DNA from: RGIG1828 sp045541875
Lineage (GTDB): Bacteria; Bacillota; Clostridia; UMGS1810
Direction of reading: 5' to 3'
DNA: 11,649 bases
NCBI GenBank assembly: GCA_045541875.1
Contig: JAZQJX010000054.1
Coordinates: forward strand, 1-11,649
Below the pieces are notes generated by a model, which had not been told where the DNA came from, did not search any database, and was given only the letters and a program-made list of their open reading frames with translations. This document shows positions 11,469-11,649 of the stretch, piece by piece (position 1 is the stretch's first letter; each line of letters begins with the position of its first letter). The position numbers and the translations under genes were made by a program.

Positions 11469-11649
11469 GCTGACGTCAAAAGACGCAGACATTTGATCTT
11501 TGAAAAATGAACAGTATGAGAGGTTCTCGAAAAGAGAATTTGAGTTTGAAAAAGCATATGTGCTTTTAGACTTTAGTAAATTTAAGTTAGTGTTTTATGA
11601 GCTAACAAACTTCAAAAGAACTTTAATCAGAATGTGATTCTGATTTAAA
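11469..11649 (+). other. rRNA operon leader, 16S gene expected just beyond the edge
   Basis: Non-coding leader with GATCTTTGAAAAATGAACA (11495-11513), the box found ahead of rRNA genes in Clostridia. A row of hairpins follows: CGTC/GACG (11474-11485), TTCTC/GAGAA (11524-11538), AAAAGCA/TGCTTTT (11550-11567), GTTAG/CTAAC (11586-11606) and AATCAGAA/TTCTGATT (11625-11645). The window ends at TTTAAA, which commonly sits a few bases before the mature 16S start. The 16S gene itself is not in the window. Confidence 0.75.

Overview
The window looks like chromosome of a low-G+C Bacillota, probably an anaerobic Clostridia of the Oscillospirales/Christensenellales type, possibly a gut species. This rests on strong GGAGG-type ribosome binding sites, an rpsU product almost identical to the Clostridia S21 consensus, AT-rich spacers, sigma-A promoters of TTGACA/TATAAT form, and an rRNA operon leader with the typical GATCTTTGAAAA box. 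The genus cannot be named from what is visible.

Layout. Bases 1-284 hold no gene, only a dense set of short hairpins around one terminator. A minus-strand operon follows (3453 to 285): nagA, nagB and a Gfo/Idh/MocA-type oxidoreductase, together an amino-sugar-phosphate pathway in which nagA and nagB convert N-acetylglucosamine-6-phosphate to fructose-6-phosphate. Bases 3454-4048 are non-coding and hold a promoter, two simple hairpins and a roughly 350-bp foldback element with imperfect terminal inverted repeats and nested stems. A minus-strand YgjV-like membrane protein gene (4049-4582) is divergent from alaS; their promoters lie back to back at 4615-4694. On the plus strand come alaS, a HIT-family gene and rpsU with its own promoter and terminator.

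From 8190 the plus strand carries accessory genes: a cytoplasmic SGNH esterase, a YqeG-like HAD phosphatase and a GH43 glycosidase that overlaps yqeG. Esterase and glycosidase suggest use of acetylated plant or host glycans, but no transporter is present. The spacers here hold a 7-bp tandem repeat, GTAGGG-flanked palindromes and a cloverleaf-shaped palindromic element. The last 375 bases hold two strong promoters, a hairpin and an rRNA leader; the 16S gene should begin just past the right edge.

The genes are ordinary. The unusual content is intergenic: several different, highly folded palindromic modules. The clearest is the array at 159-242, where unrelated stems share AT caps, 3-nt loops and identical ATC linkers, giving a 20/22-bp rhythm. 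I cannot tell from one window whether these are small mobile elements, structured RNAs or nucleoid/termination sites.
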